Shown one piece after another: positions 7,438 to 15,671 of a DNA stretch of 64,000 nt; positions within the stretch are counted from its first letter, which is position 1, and every line of letters begins with the position of its first letter. The position numbers and the translations under genes were made by a program. A model generated the notes under the pieces. That model was not told the origin of the DNA and did no database searches. It saw nothing but the letters and a program-made list of their open reading frames with translations. The stretch is from Curtobacterium sp. S6 (GTDB taxonomy: Bacteria; Actinomycetota; Actinomycetes; Actinomycetales; Micrococcaceae), in assembly GCF_000710345.2 (NCBI RefSeq), contig NZ_JHEL01000015.1, forward strand, positions 1,523,752 through 1,587,751. Reading direction: 5' to 3'.

Positions 7438-9005
7438 ACGCCACGCTTACCGGAACCTCCCTCATCAACGGCCGGTCGACGCCCGGCGCCGGGGCGACCA
7501 CCCGAGCCGTCAATCCCGCGACCGAAGAACCCCTGGAGCCCGCGTATTCGCTCGTCGACGCGGCCCAGCTGGACCAGGCGACCTCGGCCGCCGAAGACGC
7601 CTTTCCCAGCTACCGCGCCCTGGCCCCGGCGCAACGTGCCGATTTCCTCGACGCGATCGCCGCGGGGATCGAGGACGCGAGGGAGGCCATCGTCGATCGG
7701 GCCACCTCGGAGACGGGGCTGACCGAGGCGCGGCTCAACGGCGAGGTCTCCCGGACCGCCGGGCAATTGCGCCTGTTCGGAACCGTCGTGCGCTCCGGCT
7801 CGTACCACCGCGCTCGGGTGGACCCGGCCCTTCCGGACCGCACGCCGGCCCCGCGCGTGGACATCAGGCAGCGCATGATCCCGCTCGGCCCGGTCGCGGT
7901 CTTCGGGGCCAGCAACTTCCCCCTCGCGTTCTCGACGGCCGGAGGCGACACGGCCTCGGCGCTTGCCGCGGGCTGCCCCGTGGTCTTCAAGGCCCACAAT
8001 GCGCATCCGGGAACCGCAGAGCTCGTCGGTCGGGCGATCCTCGACGCCGCCGAGGCCCACGGGATTCACCCCGGCGTCTTCTCCCTGGTCTACGGCCCCG
8101 GAGCCGACATCGGGCAACGCCTGGTCGCCGACCCGGCGATCCACGCCGTCGGCTTCACCGGCTCGCGGTCCGGGGGCCTGGCCATCGCGAGAACCGCCTT
8201 CGAGCGCGAGACACCGATCCCCGTGTACGCCGAGATGAGCTCGATCAACCCGGTCTTCGTCTTCCCCGGCGCTCTGGAGGATCCGCGGCCGCTCGCCGAG
8301 GCTCTTGTGGGCTCGGTGACCGGTTCCGCCGGGCAGCTGTGCACCGAGCCGGGTATCGTCTTCGTGCCCGAGGGCTCGGCGGGTGACGACTTCGTCGCTG
8401 CCGCCGCCCACGGCATCAACCAGTCGGTCGGACAGACCATGCTGACCCCCTCGATCGCCCGCTCCTGGCACGAGGGCGTGGATCGCCTGGCCGCCCAGAG
8501 CGGCGTGACGGTCGCGGCCCGGGGAACGGATGGCGAGGGCCTCAACGCTCCCGGCCCGGTGCTCTTCGAAGCCGGCCTGGAGACCTTCCTGGCCAACGGC
8601 AACCTTCAGCAGGAGATCTTCGGGGCGACCTCGCTCGTCATCCGGTACCCCTCCCCGGATCGACTGGCCGAGGCCGCCGCGGGCCTCGAGGGCCAGCTGA
8701 CCGCGACGATCCACGCAACGCCCTCCGACCACGGCGACGTCGCCTCTCTCCTGCCGCGCCTCGAGGCTCTGGCCGGGCGAATTCTCTACGGCGGCTGGCC
8801 GACGGGCGTCGAGGTCGGTCACGCGATGGTCCACGGCGGACCCTTCCCGGCGACCAGCGACTCCCGGACCACATCGGTCGGAACGCTCGCGATCGAACGA
8901 TTCCTCCGCCCCGTCGCCTACCAGTCCTTCCCGCAAGAACTCCTGCCGGAACCGGTTCGCGACGCCAACCCCTGGAACGCCGCCCAGTCCATCGACGGCC
9001 AGTAG
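7434..9005 (+). CDS. 2,5-dioxopentanoate (alpha-ketoglutarate semialdehyde) dehydrogenase
   Basis: The 523-residue aldehyde dehydrogenase has the catalytic glutamate in YAEMSSINP (Glu267) and the nucleophile in SAGQLCTEPG (Cys303). The N-terminus and the NFPLAFSTAGGDTASALAAGCPVVFKAH block match the subfamily that oxidises ketoglutarate semialdehyde to 2-oxoglutarate, usually with NADP+. It starts 4 nt inside the dehydratase gene and would complete conversion of C6 aldarates to a TCA intermediate. Confidence 0.9.
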   Translation: MNATLTGTSLINGRSTPGAGATTRAVNPATEEPLEPAYSLVDAAQLDQATSAAEDAFPSYRALAPAQRADFLDAIAAGIEDAREAIVDRATSETGLTEARLNGEVSRTAGQLRLFGTVVRSGSYHRARVDPALPDRTPAPRVDIRQRMIPLGPVAVFGASNFPLAFSTAGGDTASALAAGCPVVFKAHNAHPGTAELVGRAILDAAEAHGIHPGVFSLVYGPGADIGQRLVADPAIHAVGFTGSRSGGLAIARTAFERETPIPVYAEMSSINPVFVFPGALEDPRPLAEALVGSVTGSAGQLCTEPGIVFVPEGSAGDDFVAAAAHGINQSVGQTMLTPSIARSWHEGVDRLAAQSGVTVAARGTDGEGLNAPGPVLFEAGLETFLANGNLQQEIFGATSLVIRYPSPDRLAEAAAGLEGQLTATIHATPSDHGDVASLLPRLEALAGRILYGGWPTGVEVGHAMVHGGPFPATSDSRTTSVGTLAIERFLRPVAYQSFPQELLPEPVRDANPWNAAQSIDGQ

Positions 9006-9026
9006 CCCGGAGAAAACGAGGAACAC

Positions 9027-10358
9027 ATGCCCACGAACACCCAACCGACCATTGCCAAGATCGAGGTCGTGCCGGTCGCCGGTCACGACTCGATGCTGCT
9101 CAACCTTTCCGGCGCCCACGCGCCGTTCTTCACCCGGAACATCGTTTTGCTGACCGACAGCGACGGCCGCGTCGGCCTGGGCGAGGTCCCCGGCGGGGAG
9201 CCGATTCGCTCAACCATCGAACAGGCCACCGAGACCCTGATCGGGCAGCCCGTGTCCCGTTACAAGAGCCTGCTACGCCAGGTCGCACAGCGGTTCGCGG
9301 CCCAAGACGTCGCCGGGCGCGGAAATCAGACCTTCGACCAGCGCGTCACGATCCACGCCGTCACGGCCCTGGAGTCCGCCCTGCTCGATGTAACCGGACA
9401 GCGCCTCGAGGTTCCCGTGGCGGAACTTCTGGGCGACGGCCAGCAGCGCGAGAGCGTCCCGATGCTCGGGTATCTCTTCTACGTCGGCGACCCCGATCGC
9501 ACCGACCTCCCCTATCTCCGGGAACCGGAGGCCTCCGGATGGGATCGGATCCGTCGCGAGGAAGCCGTGACACCGGACGCCGTCGTCCGCCTGGCCCGGG
9601 CCGCCCAGGAGAAATACGGGTTCAAGGACTTCAAGCTCAAAGGCGGGGCCCTGGCCGGCGAGGACGAGGTCGAGACCATCAAGGCCCTCAGCCGGGAGTT
9701 CCCCGACGCCCGCATCACGTTGGATCCCAACGGTGGCTGGTTGCTCGAGGAGGCGATCCGCTACGGACGCGAGATGGCGGGTCACATCGCCTACGCCGAA
9801 GATCCCTGCGGCGCGGAGGGACGCTTCTCGGGGCGAGAGGTCATGGCGGAATTCCGCCGGGCCACGGGGCTGAAGACCGCGACCAACATGATCGCGACCG
9901 ACTGGAGGGAAATGGCCCACGCCATCCGCGAGGCCTCCGTGGACATTCCCCTGGCGGATCCGCACTTCTGGACGATGTCGGGCTCGACCCGCGTCGCGCA
10001 GCTCTGCCACGACTTCGGGCTGACGTGGGGATCTCACTCGAATAACCACTTCGACATCTCCCTGGCGATGTTCACGCACGTCGGTGCGGCGGCGCCCGGC
10101 AACATCACGGCCTTGGACACGCACTGGATTTGGCAGGACGGCCAACACCTCACCGAAAAGCCGCTGGAGATCCGCGAGGGTCAGATCGAGGTTCCCCGCG
10201 AATCCGGCCTGGGCATCACCATCGACCGCGAGCGCCTCGAGGCGGCCCATCAGCTGTATCTCGAGCACGGCCTGGGCACCCGGGACGACGCCGCGGCGAT
10301 GCAGTACCTCGTCCCCGGCTGGACCTTCGACCCCAAATGCCCCGCCCTAGCTCACTAG
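9027..10358 (+). CDS. gudD: Glucarate dehydratase
   Basis: The 443-residue enolase-superfamily enzyme has the KxK acid/base motif (Lys203, Lys205 in FKLKGG), metal ligands in TLDPNGGW (Asp233) and YAEDPCG, and the second base in [10 protein letters not shown]. Spacing and wording match GudD, which dehydrates D-glucarate or L-idarate to 5-keto-4-deoxyglucarate. A GGAG-type site precedes the ATG 21 nt after the dehydrogenase stop. It supplies the substrate for the enzymes encoded upstream. Confidence 0.92.
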   Translation: MPTNTQPTIAKIEVVPVAGHDSMLLNLSGAHAPFFTRNIVLLTDSDGRVGLGEVPGGEPIRSTIEQATETLIGQPVSRYKSLLRQVAQRFAAQDVAGRGNQTFDQRVTIHAVTALESALLDVTGQRLEVPVAELLGDGQQRESVPMLGYLFYVGDPDRTDLPYLREPEASGWDRIRREEAVTPDAVVRLARAAQEKYGFKDFKLKGGALAGEDEVETIKALSREFPDARITLDPNGGWLLEEAIRYGREMAGHIAYAEDPCGAEGRFSGREVMAEFRRATGLKTATNMIATDWREMAHAIREASVDIPLADPHFWTMSGSTRVAQLCHDFGLTWGSHSNNHFDISLAMFTHVGAAAPGNITALDTHWIWQDGQHLTEKPLEIREGQIEVPRESGLGITIDRERLEAAHQLYLEHGLGTRDDAAAMQYLVPGWTFDPKCPALAH

Positions 10359-10366
10359 GAGAAACC

Positions 10367-11500
10367 GTGAATACCACCCCCGACTCCATCCGCCACGTCG
10401 CGCTCTCGACCGTCCGGCTCCCCCTGGCCGTCCCCATTTCGGACGCCAAGGTCTTCACGGGCCGGCAGAAGCCCATGACCGAGGTCATTTTCCTTTTCGC
10501 GGAGATCACCACGGAACAGGGTCACGAAGGCCTCGGCTTCAGCTACTCCAAACGAGCCGGCGGCCCGGCGCAGTACGCCCACGCCAAGGAGGTGGCCGAG
10601 GGCCTGATCGGTCAGGATCCATCGGACATCGCCAAGATCTACACCCAGTTGCTGTGGGCGGGGGCTTCCGTAGGGAGATCCGGCGTCGCCACGCAGGCCC
10701 TCGCCGCGATCGACGTTGCCCTGCACGACCTCAAGGCCAAGCGCGCCGGGCTCCCGCTGGCCAAGTTGCTGGGGAGCCACCGCGACTCGGTGCGCACCTA
10801 TAACACCTCCGGCGGATTCCTGAACGCGTCGATCGAGGAGGTCAAGGACAACGCGGCCCGGTCCCTGGAAGCCGGCATCGGCGGGATCAAGATCAAGGTC
10901 GGTCTGCCGGATACCGCGGAAGACCTTCGACGCGTCGCCGCGGTGCGCGAGCACATCGGCCCCGACGTTCCCCTCATGGTGGACGCGAATCAGCAGTGGG
11001 ATCGCTCGACGGCCCTCCGCATGGGACGCGCCCTGGAGGAATTCGACCTCACGTGGATCGAGGAGCCCCTGGACGCCTACGACGTCGAAGGTCACGCCCG
11101 CCTCACCCGGGCCCTGGATACCCCCATCGCGACCGGCGAGATGCTGGCCTCCGTCGCGGAACACGAGCGGTTGATCGACGAGCGCGCGTGCGACATCATC
11201 CAGCCGGACTGCCCGCGCGTCGGGGGAATCACGCAGTTTACCCGCCTGCTGACCCTGGCCGACCGCGCCGGATTGGACCTGGCCCCGCACTTCGCGATGG
11301 AGATCCACCTTCACCTGGCGGCCACGTATCCGCGGGAACCCTGGGTCGAGCACTTCGACTGGCTCGATCCGCTGTTCAACGAGACCCTCGAAACCCGTGA
11401 CGGTCGCATGATCGTGCCGGATCGTCCCGGCCTGGGCGTGACCTTCAGCGATCAGGCGAGGGCTTGGACCACCGAGTCCGTGGAGTTCGGAATTCGGTAG
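10367..11500 (+). CDS. L-talarate/galactarate dehydratase-type enolase-superfamily enzyme
   Basis: With the GTG at 10367, preceded by AGGAGAAACC, the product is 377 residues. It has KxK (Lys175, Lys177 in GGIKIKVG), metal ligands Asp206 (DANQQW), Glu232 (IEEP) and Glu258 (TGEM), and the base His308 in LAPHFAMEIHLHL. The PHFAMEIHLHLAATYP and FDWLDPLFNE blocks are characteristic of TalrD/GalrD, which makes the same keto-deoxy sugar acid from galactarate. With the gudD product it lets one pathway serve both glucarate and galactarate. It is the last gene of the operon. Confidence 0.85.
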   Translation: MNTTPDSIRHVALSTVRLPLAVPISDAKVFTGRQKPMTEVIFLFAEITTEQGHEGLGFSYSKRAGGPAQYAHAKEVAEGLIGQDPSDIAKIYTQLLWAGASVGRSGVATQALAAIDVALHDLKAKRAGLPLAKLLGSHRDSVRTYNTSGGFLNASIEEVKDNAARSLEAGIGGIKIKVGLPDTAEDLRRVAAVREHIGPDVPLMVDANQQWDRSTALRMGRALEEFDLTWIEEPLDAYDVEGHARLTRALDTPIATGEMLASVAEHERLIDERACDIIQPDCPRVGGITQFTRLLTLADRAGLDLAPHFAMEIHLHLAATYPREPWVEHFDWLDPLFNETLETRDGRMIVPDRPGLGVTFSDQARAWTTESVEFGIR

Positions 11501-11526
11501 GCCCACGAATCCGATATTTCCTCGAC

Positions 11527-11559
11527 AGCGGGGGTCGCCCATTCGGGGCGGCCCCCGCT
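11527..11559 (+). terminator. Operon-end hairpin
   Basis: Arms of 14 nt (11527-11540 and 11546-11559) pair fully except one G-T pair, around ATTCG. It lies 27 nt after the last stop of the aldarate operon. No T-tract follows, so it may act as an intrinsic terminator of the GC-rich actinobacterial kind or protect the 3' end. Confidence 0.65.
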
Positions 11560-11700
11560 GCGCGCTACCTGGCCGCCCGTCGGTAAGCCGGTGATGACAA
11601 TGTCATAATTTTTATCAATTTTTTTCGGATTTACGGAGATATTCACGGATAGTTCCATGCTGAAACTTTATATTTTTAAACTTTGAGATACCGTGGAGTG

Positions 11701-11800
11701 ACCGATGGCAAGACATCTTTTATGTCTCCCGGCGACTCACAGGCCCCAAGCCAGGGGACACTGTGCACCCCTCGCGGCTTCGGCAGCTGGCACTCGCCAG
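11701..11800 (+). promoter_or_regulatory. Structured 5' leader before the LPMO gene
   Basis: The stretch between the AT-rich region (11600-11690) and the GTG at 11836 contains hairpins AGACAT-CTTTT-ATGTCT (11711-11727) and CTGGC-ACTC-GCCAG (11787-11800), the second followed by GCCCCTTTT. This is what a transcription attenuator would look like. I do not recognise a known riboswitch consensus. The reading frame stays open upstream to 11683 but encodes no signal peptide there. Confidence 0.35.
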
Positions 11801-11835
11801 GCCCCTTTTCGTCTCGTCTCAGAATCAGGAACACA

Positions 11836-13212
11836 GTGAAGAAATCCACACCCTTCTGCGCCGCCACCCTGGCCGGCCTTCTCGCCATCGGCGGATCAGC
11901 CGCCGCGAATGCCCACGGGTATATCGGAAATTCGAAATCCGACGTCGTCGCCCGGGCCGCCATGACGTCCAATACCAACCTCGGGGCGGTGCAATACGAG
12001 CCCCAATCCATCGAGGCACCCCAGGGCTTCAGCCTTGACCCGTCGACCGGTGGTCCGGCGGACGGCAAGCTGGCTTCCGCGGGCACGTCCCTCGCCAAGA
12101 ACTTGGACGAGCAGTCTCCCGAGCGCTGGCACGAAAATGAGGTCACCGTCGGCCAAAACCTGAATCTGGGATGGGAGTACACCGCCAAGCACCCGACCTC
12201 GAAGTGGCACTACTACATCACCAAGAACGGCTGGGACCAGAACGCCCCGCTGACCCGCTCGGAGCTTCAGCCCCTCGCGACGGTCAACCACGACGGTTCC
12301 CTTCCCACCGACGGCACGGCCCACCAGATGAAACTCCCCGAAGACCACACGGGCGACCACGTTATTTACGCGGTATGGGACGTCGCGGACACCTCGAACG
12401 CTTTCTACAACACCGTCGATATCCACATCACGGGCGACGCGGAGCCGGAAGAGCCAGATACCGAGGCCCCCTCGGCACCGGGCAACCTGCGCGCCGATGC
12501 CGTCACGTCGAAGGGTGTCGATCTGGCCTGGGAGGCCTCCCAAGACAACATGGACGTCGACCACTACGACATCCAGCGCCGCACCCCTGGCGGAGATTTC
12601 GCCAAGGTGGGATCCGTTGCGGGAACCTCCTTCAAGGACAAGGACCTCTCCGCATCCACCGAATATGAGTACCGAGTGACCGCCGTCGACGCCGCGGGGA
12701 ATTCCTCCGAGCCGAGTTCGACGAAGGCCACGACCCACGCCGAGGATGCCAACCCCGGCCCCGATACCGAGGCCCCCGAAGCTCCCAGCCACGTGCATTC
12801 GATGGAAACGACGCCTCACGGCGTGGACCTCATGTGGAGCCCGGCCGATGACAACATCGGCGTCGACCACTACGAGGTGCAGCGGGCGAACGGTGGAAAG
12901 CCCTTCGAAACGGTCGGCACCACGTCAACGACCTCGCTTCTGGATGAAGGCCTGACCGCCTCGACCAGCTACGACTACCGGGTCATCGCCGTCGACGCCG
13001 CCGGACATCGCTCCCCGGCGAGCGAGGTCTTCACCGTCCGCACACACGACGAATCTGAGCCCGACCTCAAGACGTGGTCACCCACCGCGGCCTACGCCAA
13101 GGGCGACCGCGTGACTCACGACGGATCAACCTATGAGGCCGTGCAGAACTACCAGGGCCAGGGCGATCCCACCTGGATCGACTCGCTGTCCTTGTGGAAG
13201 AAGATCGGCTAG
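11836..13212 (+). CDS. Secreted AA10 lytic polysaccharide monooxygenase with two FnIII domains and a chitin-binding module
   Basis: From the GTG at 11836 (CAGGAACACA upstream) the 458-residue product has a signal peptide ending in ANA and a mature N-terminus HGYIG. His27 of the precursor (mature His1) and His119 (TAKHPTSKW) form the copper histidine brace, and the axial Phe/Tyr lies in SNAFYNTVDI. Two fibronectin type III domains follow (about 215-300 and 310-400), then a CBM5/12-like module with conserved tryptophans (TWSPTAAYAKGDRV ... DPTWIDSLSLWKKI). It should oxidatively cleave chitin outside the cell. Cellulose is possible but less likely with this CBM. It is monocistronic. Confidence 0.9.
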   Translation: MKKSTPFCAATLAGLLAIGGSAAANAHGYIGNSKSDVVARAAMTSNTNLGAVQYEPQSIEAPQGFSLDPSTGGPADGKLASAGTSLAKNLDEQSPERWHENEVTVGQNLNLGWEYTAKHPTSKWHYYITKNGWDQNAPLTRSELQPLATVNHDGSLPTDGTAHQMKLPEDHTGDHVIYAVWDVADTSNAFYNTVDIHITGDAEPEEPDTEAPSAPGNLRADAVTSKGVDLAWEASQDNMDVDHYDIQRRTPGGDFAKVGSVAGTSFKDKDLSASTEYEYRVTAVDAAGNSSEPSSTKATTHAEDANPGPDTEAPEAPSHVHSMETTPHGVDLMWSPADDNIGVDHYEVQRANGGKPFETVGTTSTTSLLDEGLTASTSYDYRVIAVDAAGHRSPASEVFTVRTHDESEPDLKTWSPTAAYAKGDRVTHDGSTYEAVQNYQGQGDPTWIDSLSLWKKIG

Positions 13213-13343
13213 CTCCCGGGTGACCCGCTGCCGCTCGGCGACCCTTCGCGATCCTCGAGCGGTGGCGGGTCACGCGCCGCCGCCGCGCCGAAAAACCCTC
13301 AATACATCAAATATTAAAGGTTGGGGATGTTATCCATCACCCG

Positions 13344-13371
13344 AAAATACGTAAATAGCCACTCGTATTTT
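13344..13371. repeat. Inverted repeat after the LPMO gene
   Basis: AAAATACG (13344-13351) and CGTATTTT (13364-13371) form a perfect 8-bp inverted repeat with a 12-nt spacer in an AT-rich stretch, 130 bp after the LPMO stop and 300 bp before the next gene. ACGTAAA/TTTACGT nests with it. It may be an operator or a weak terminator. Confidence 0.35.
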
Positions 13372-13595
13372 TACGTCGTGAATTTTTCGTAAACAGCGAC
13401 GCACCGCACTCGATGGGGGATAACCGTCCACTGGTACTACTTCGGTGCGCCGCTCGATCGCCACCACAATAGCGGTCAAATGTGTCGATGGCCCATCTGG
13501 TTATATGTCCCTTCGGACCGCCGTCCACGCAATGCCCCATACAAAATTGAGATTAAGCGCCGCACGGGTGATGACCAGATTTTTTTGGGGAATCG

Positions 13596-13625
13596 TTGAC
13601 CTCCCATTGCGGGAATTCATAACGT
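13596..13625 (+). promoter_or_regulatory. Promoter of the C39-like peptidase gene
   Basis: TTGACC (13596-13601) and TAACGT (13620-13625) are separated by 18 bp, 46 bp upstream of the ATG. The rest of 13213-13595 shows the AT-rich inverted repeat at 13344 and otherwise nothing I can assign. Confidence 0.5.
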
Positions 13626-13671
13626 TTTTGTTGTCCGAGGCACACCAAAACAACTGATGAAGGAGTCAAGG

Positions 13672-14328
13672 ATGACCTCGATCAAGAACAAGCTCATTGC
13701 AGGTAGCGCCATCGCCTTTGTGGCGACCGGAGCCGTTGCGGGAACGGCTACCGCCGCGACCGCCGCTCCCCAGGGCGACGATGTCCAGGTGCAGCAGACC
13801 GCCCAGAAGGAACACAAGTTCCAGTACATCAGCCAGGTTCAGGGCCAGGATACGCAGTACTACGATTGCGCTCAGGCTTCGATGCTGATGGCCATTCTGC
13901 AGAACGGCGGCGATCTGCCGAGCAAGTACACCGACTCGGACCAGGCCGCGGCGATGTCGCAGCTCCGCGCTGAAGCCGGCGGCGGAACCGGAAACATCCA
14001 GAGCAGCGCGATTCCCGGCGTGCTCAGCGACCACGGCGTCGACGGCACCGAGTACGTCGGCAACAACGCCTCCAACGTGATCGACCAGATCAAGGACGGC
14101 AAGCAGGCCATCATCCTGACGCAGACCGGCGTGATCTCCGGAGAGGACGCCAACCCGGGCTACGGACACTTCGTCTACGTCTCGGACTACGACAAGGACA
14201 AGGGCACCTTCACGGTCAACGACCCGCTGCAGAAGTCCAAGAAGTCCTACCAGGCCACCAAGGACAACATGGACGCGATCATCAACAACCCGGCCGAGGG
14301 AAACACCCCCTGGGCCTACGCGGTCTAA
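13672..14328 (+). CDS. Secreted papain-like (C39-type) cysteine peptidase
   Basis: AAGGAG at 13660-13665 fits the ATG at 13672 and not the in-frame ATG at 13657. The 218-residue product has a signal peptide (to about residue 32, ending TAATAA) and a C39_2-like fold: Cys66 in YYDCAQASMLMAIL, His166 in GYGHFVYVSDYD, and Asp184 (or Asn183) in TVNDPLQ. These give a plausible Cys-His-Asp/Asn triad. There is no transporter next to it, so it is not a bacteriocin-maturing C39 domain fused to an ABC exporter. It may process cell-wall or extracellular peptides, or be an effector. Substrate unknown. Confidence 0.65.
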   Translation: MTSIKNKLIAGSAIAFVATGAVAGTATAATAAPQGDDVQVQQTAQKEHKFQYISQVQGQDTQYYDCAQASMLMAILQNGGDLPSKYTDSDQAAAMSQLRAEAGGGTGNIQSSAIPGVLSDHGVDGTEYVGNNASNVIDQIKDGKQAIILTQTGVISGEDANPGYGHFVYVSDYDKDKGTFTVNDPLQKSKKSYQATKDNMDAIINNPAEGNTPWAYAV

Positions 14329-14357
14329 TGATTCGCTGATCCCCTGGAGTTCACCTC

Positions 14358-14393
14358 CGATGCCGGCGCTCGGTTTCCCGAGCGCCGGCATCG
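14358..14393 (+). terminator. Terminator of the C39-like peptidase gene
   Basis: Two perfect 16-nt arms (14358-14373 and 14378-14393) around the loop TTTC, 30 nt after the stop codon. It insulates the following lipoate ligase gene, whose own -10 is at 14414. Confidence 0.75.
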
Positions 14394-14425
14394 CCGCGTG
14401 TCACCGGGCTGACTAGGCTTGAGAC

Positions 14426-15496
14426 ATGTCTGAGCACAATTTCCACGCAGAGCACAAGGTCTCCGGCGGCAAGCTCGTGGTCGCCGATATCACGACCGAC
14501 GGCGAGCGCATCACGGATGCCAAGATTTCCGGCGACTTCTTTTTGGAACCCGAGGAGGCGTTCTTCGAGCTCGCGCCCGCCCTGGTCGGTTCCTCGGTGA
14601 CCGACGACGGCACGACCCTGGCCGCGAGGCTCCAGGCGGCCCTTGCGCCTTTCGGCGAGGAGCTCGACCTCCACGGATTCTCGATCGAGGACGTCGCGCT
14701 GGTGGTCCGGCGGGCCGTGACGGACGCCAAGGACTTCGGGGACTTCGACTGGTCCATCCTCCGCCCGGGCCCGCTCCCCACGAGCCTGAACGTCGCCCTC
14801 GACCAGCTCCTCCTCGACGAGGTCGCCTCCGGCCGCCGCGGGCCGACCGTGCGCTTCTGGGACTGGGACGACAAGGCCACGGTGATCGGTTCCTTCCAGT
14901 CCTATGCCAACGAGCTGAACCCCGAGGGAGTCGCGAAGCACGGCATCGACGTCGTCCGGCGCATCTCGGGCGGAGGGGCCATGTTCATGGAGGGCGGCAA
15001 CTGCGTGACGTACTCGTTGTACGCACCCGAGTCCCTCGTCGCGGGGCTCAGCTACGAGCAGTCCTACGTTTTCCTCGACCAGTGGGTTCTCCAGGCCCTC
15101 GGTCAGCTGGGCGTCAACGCCTGGTACAAGCCGATCAACGACATCACCTCGACCGGCGGGAAGATCGGCGGGGCCGCGCAGAAGCGTGTCCGCGGGGCGA
15201 TCCTGCATCACGTGACGATGTCTTACGACATCGACGCCGACAAGATGACCGAGGTGCTCCGCATCGGCAAGGCGAAGATCTCCGACAAGGGCATCCGCAG
15301 CGCCAAAAAGCGCGTCGACCCGCTGCGTCGCCAGACCGGTGAGAGCCGCGAGGCGATCATCCGCACCATGGCCGAGACTTTTCAGGCGCGCACCGGCGCG
15401 TCCTGGGAGGAGCTGTCCCCCGCGGACCTCGACGCCGGCCGGGCGCTGGTCGAGGAGAAATTCGGCACGGAAGAGTGGACTCACCGGGTCCCGTGA
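14426..15496 (+). CDS. Lipoate-protein ligase with the accessory domain at the N-terminus
   Basis: The 356-residue protein contains the ligase core from about residue 110 on, with RRISGGGAMF (178-187) and the adenylate-binding lysine in TGGKIGGAAQ (Lys246). Residues 10-75 (KLVVADITTDGERI ... ISGDFFLEPEEAF) look like the small accessory domain that in E. coli LplA is C-terminal and in archaeal enzymes is a separate LplB protein. It would attach lipoate or octanoate to E2 or GcvH domains. A -10 TAGGCT (14414-14419) ends 6 nt before the ATG and there is no ribosome site, so the mRNA is probably leaderless. Confidence 0.85.
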   Translation: MSEHNFHAEHKVSGGKLVVADITTDGERITDAKISGDFFLEPEEAFFELAPALVGSSVTDDGTTLAARLQAALAPFGEELDLHGFSIEDVALVVRRAVTDAKDFGDFDWSILRPGPLPTSLNVALDQLLLDEVASGRRGPTVRFWDWDDKATVIGSFQSYANELNPEGVAKHGIDVVRRISGGGAMFMEGGNCVTYSLYAPESLVAGLSYEQSYVFLDQWVLQALGQLGVNAWYKPINDITSTGGKIGGAAQKRVRGAILHHVTMSYDIDADKMTEVLRIGKAKISDKGIRSAKKRVDPLRRQTGESREAIIRTMAETFQARTGASWEELSPADLDAGRALVEEKFGTEEWTHRVP

Positions 15497-15671
15497 CGAA
15501 CGGCTCGGGTCGTTGTGGACGACGCCCTTCTCGGTGATTGCCGCGGGCAAGTTCTCCACAGTCCCGTGAAATTTCGCGGTATGGAGGCCGTGCCTGGGTA
15601 GGCTGAGAGGGCACCCCATATTGCGGTGATAGGCCAGACAACAGATCCATGATCCACACCAGAGGAACCCG

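Noticed and set aside
11683..11835. In-frame N-terminal extension of the LPMO
   Set aside because: It would place 51 residues before the signal peptide; the GTG at 11836 has a ribosome site and gives the correct His-brace N-terminus.
15594..15640. GGCTGAGAGGGCACCCC before the M48 gene looks like part of a TPP riboswitch
   Set aside because: Only the GGCTGAGAGGG-like block is present; the ACCTGAT and CTAGCACTGGCG blocks of a THI element are absent and the order is wrong.
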